From Cyclobacteriaceae bacterium (lineage in GTDB: Bacteria; Bacteroidota; Bacteroidia; Cytophagales; Cyclobacteriaceae), in NCBI GenBank assembly GCA_020832305.1, contig JAFIEV010000046.1, positions 124,001 to 188,000 on the forward strand: a DNA stretch of 64,000 bases, read 5' to 3'. The stretch's first letter is position 1, and every line of letters begins with the position of its first letter. Shown here piece after piece: positions 63,801-64,000 of this stretch. The translations under genes were made by a program, and so were the position numbers. The notes beneath the pieces were generated by a model that was not told where the DNA came from, did no database searches, and worked only from the letters and a program-made list of their open reading frames with translations.

Positions 63801-64000
63801 GACTCTTGTCTTCCTGACCCCTTACAACTCCGCTCACCTGCAAATCTTGTTTTTTGTCAAGGCCTATTTCCATCAGATCCGGCATGCCTTTATCGCGGAC
63901 GGAAACAAATATATTTTCATTTACACGCTTAAACTGCAAATTGGTATTGCGTGATATTTCCCTTAATACCTCGGCAAGGGACGCATTTTCAATTGAGGTC
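60808..64000 (-). CDS. SusC/RagA TonB-dependent transporter with STN domain, 5' end cut
   Basis: The frame is open to the window edge, upstream of the apparent first codon (TTG at 63939). The extra codons spell an STN-type segment (LAEVLREISRNTNLQFK), so the gene starts beyond the window. Domain order: STN; a carboxypeptidase-like/plug linker (VSGVVRGQEDKSPLPGVNVV); a TonB box with VVVGYGTQRKRDLTGSI; plug; then a 22-strand barrel ending SYLLGVQIGF. It transports large or complex ligands with SusD. An STN domain usually signals to an FecR-type anti-sigma factor and an ECF sigma factor; these would lie upstream, outside the window. Confidence 0.93.
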   Translation of the reverse strand, partial: TSIENASLAEVLREISRNTNLQFKRVNENIFVSVRDKGMPDLMEIGLDKKQDLQVSGVVRGQEDKSPLPGVNVVIKGTLTGTVTDLDGRYSINVPAGSSLVFSSVGYLSEEVEVGNRSVIDITLTADITALDEIVVVGYGTQRKRDLTGSIGVASSDEFGDVTVGNVQQLLQGKIAGVQVVNANGIPGATPRIVIRGTGSFTSASPLYVIDGIQGGAGDFNSISPYDIEDITVLKDAASVAIYGAQGANGVVIVTTKRAKTGAPKITYNGYVGVSQAWNKLDLLNAREYVGLVKDIADAQGSTVPPKLNSQDVLVDRTDWQDEIFRTAKLTEHHINMSGGTDKSTYNISFGYTSQDAIIIDRNFQRFNFRVNLEQKVGSRIRLGQNFNMRYTLEKGNTADFIGALRMPPYAPTRDPENLGGFSRVTTIEDLNDAFNPLTNVFLSERRNRDLLNYFQLFGEVDILPGLTFKSQFSINPSFYHDYNYIQANRNGNLTNPNNISENYSYFLRPIFENFFTYNKIMGRHAINVVAGNTYSNGSVQRNVSLDGSDFPNDDLRHIGIAPQSRISGGGAGLNYSNLLSYFGRVNYILDDKYIANFTFRRDGSPAFGSDNRFGNFPSIGLGWKIDEESFMQGVDFISTLKLRASWGITGNSNIGLFRTSPVIWRGDQQNIVYSLGPDADMVQGATINTAPNPALKWEETTQIDIGLDVGLFSNALFISLDYYDRRNDDLLVEVPIPLSTGIGGPYDFPGRLPINAASAFNRGLELTTTLNGEKGNFRYNISANVSYNINEVTSLGTEAATPIIDGRFAQVPSITRTDVGAPIGAFYGFRTMGVANQSDVDRLNEQARAITGNPTAVYQASFMPGDIIFKDLNGDGIVNEEDQEFIGSPIPKWNYGFNAFLNYKNFDFQLVFQGVGGVDIINGLDYWMMGTTRPFNGSARLLDRWRQDGDITDVPRAGQNANADLNLRPSDRYLENGAFLRLRNLTVGYTLPSSLMQGSKVFSNFRIYVTGQNLLTFTEYSGYDPEIMALGGGDRDFLFRRGIDFGVVPQPRSYLLGVQIGF

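Overview
The window reads as chromosomal DNA of a Bacteroidota bacterium, most likely a free-living, probably marine, member of the Cytophagales. Supporting signs are a SusC/SusD outer-membrane pair, a TamB with a Bacteroidota-type layout next to a divergent tsaD, a pdxA-DUF177-rpmF-fabH-efp-accB-accC cluster, few Shine-Dalgarno sites, several TAnnTTTG-type -7 promoter boxes, and many lipoprotein and Tat-like signals. The DNA is AT-rich. I found no rRNA, tRNA, CRISPR array, prophage or insertion sequence.

Layout. 0-4.9 kb: lipoprotein fragment, M61 peptidase, small conserved protein, AI-2E-type permease and an exported phosphoesterase. 4.9-12.1 kb: an exported Gfo/Idh/MocA oxidoreductase facing a three-gene operon of the type best known from Planctomycetes (haem-DUF1549/DUF1553 protein, DUF1501 protein, DUF2231-cytochrome-LRR protein). 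12-17 kb: pyruvate kinase, an EEP-fold phosphodiesterase, an AT-rich gap with DnaA-box-like sites, and a PAS protein with a phospho-acceptor domain but no ATPase domain. 17-22 kb: two tandem M14 carboxypeptidase-like genes, the first without its zinc ligands, with a PLP decarboxylase overlapping the second. 22-27.6 kb: purple-acid-phosphatase-like lipoprotein, exported FAD oxidoreductase, nitroreductase, EamA transporter and yebC. 27.7-29.8 kb: NAD salvage (pncB, pncA). 29.9-35.7 kb: fatty-acid and translation cluster. 35.8-46.5 kb: rsmA, mgtE, 2-hydroxyacid dehydrogenase, pentapeptide-repeat membrane protein, glycosyltransferase, tsaD and tamB. 46.6-51 kb: split-Soret-type cytochrome, ThuA protein, DoxX and a second exported Gfo/Idh/MocA protein. 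51-59 kb: beta-helix protein, small secreted proteins, lysoplasmalogenase-like membrane protein, 5'-nucleotidase and M1 aminopeptidase. 59-64 kb: SusD and SusC with an STN domain, SusC being cut by the window edge.

How the parts fit. The window combines housekeeping operons with a large set of exported hydrolases (M61, M14, M1, three metallophosphoesterases, a 5'-nucleotidase) and exported redox proteins (two Gfo/Idh/MocA, an FAD protein, two haem-bearing DUF1549/cytochrome proteins and a split-Soret-like cytochrome). This suggests scavenging of peptides, phosphate esters and oxidised sugars in the periplasm. The best candidates for undescribed biology are the DUF1549/1553-DUF1501-cytochrome/LRR operon, the dead-plus-active M14 pair coupled to a decarboxylase, and the kinase-like protein lacking an ATPase domain.
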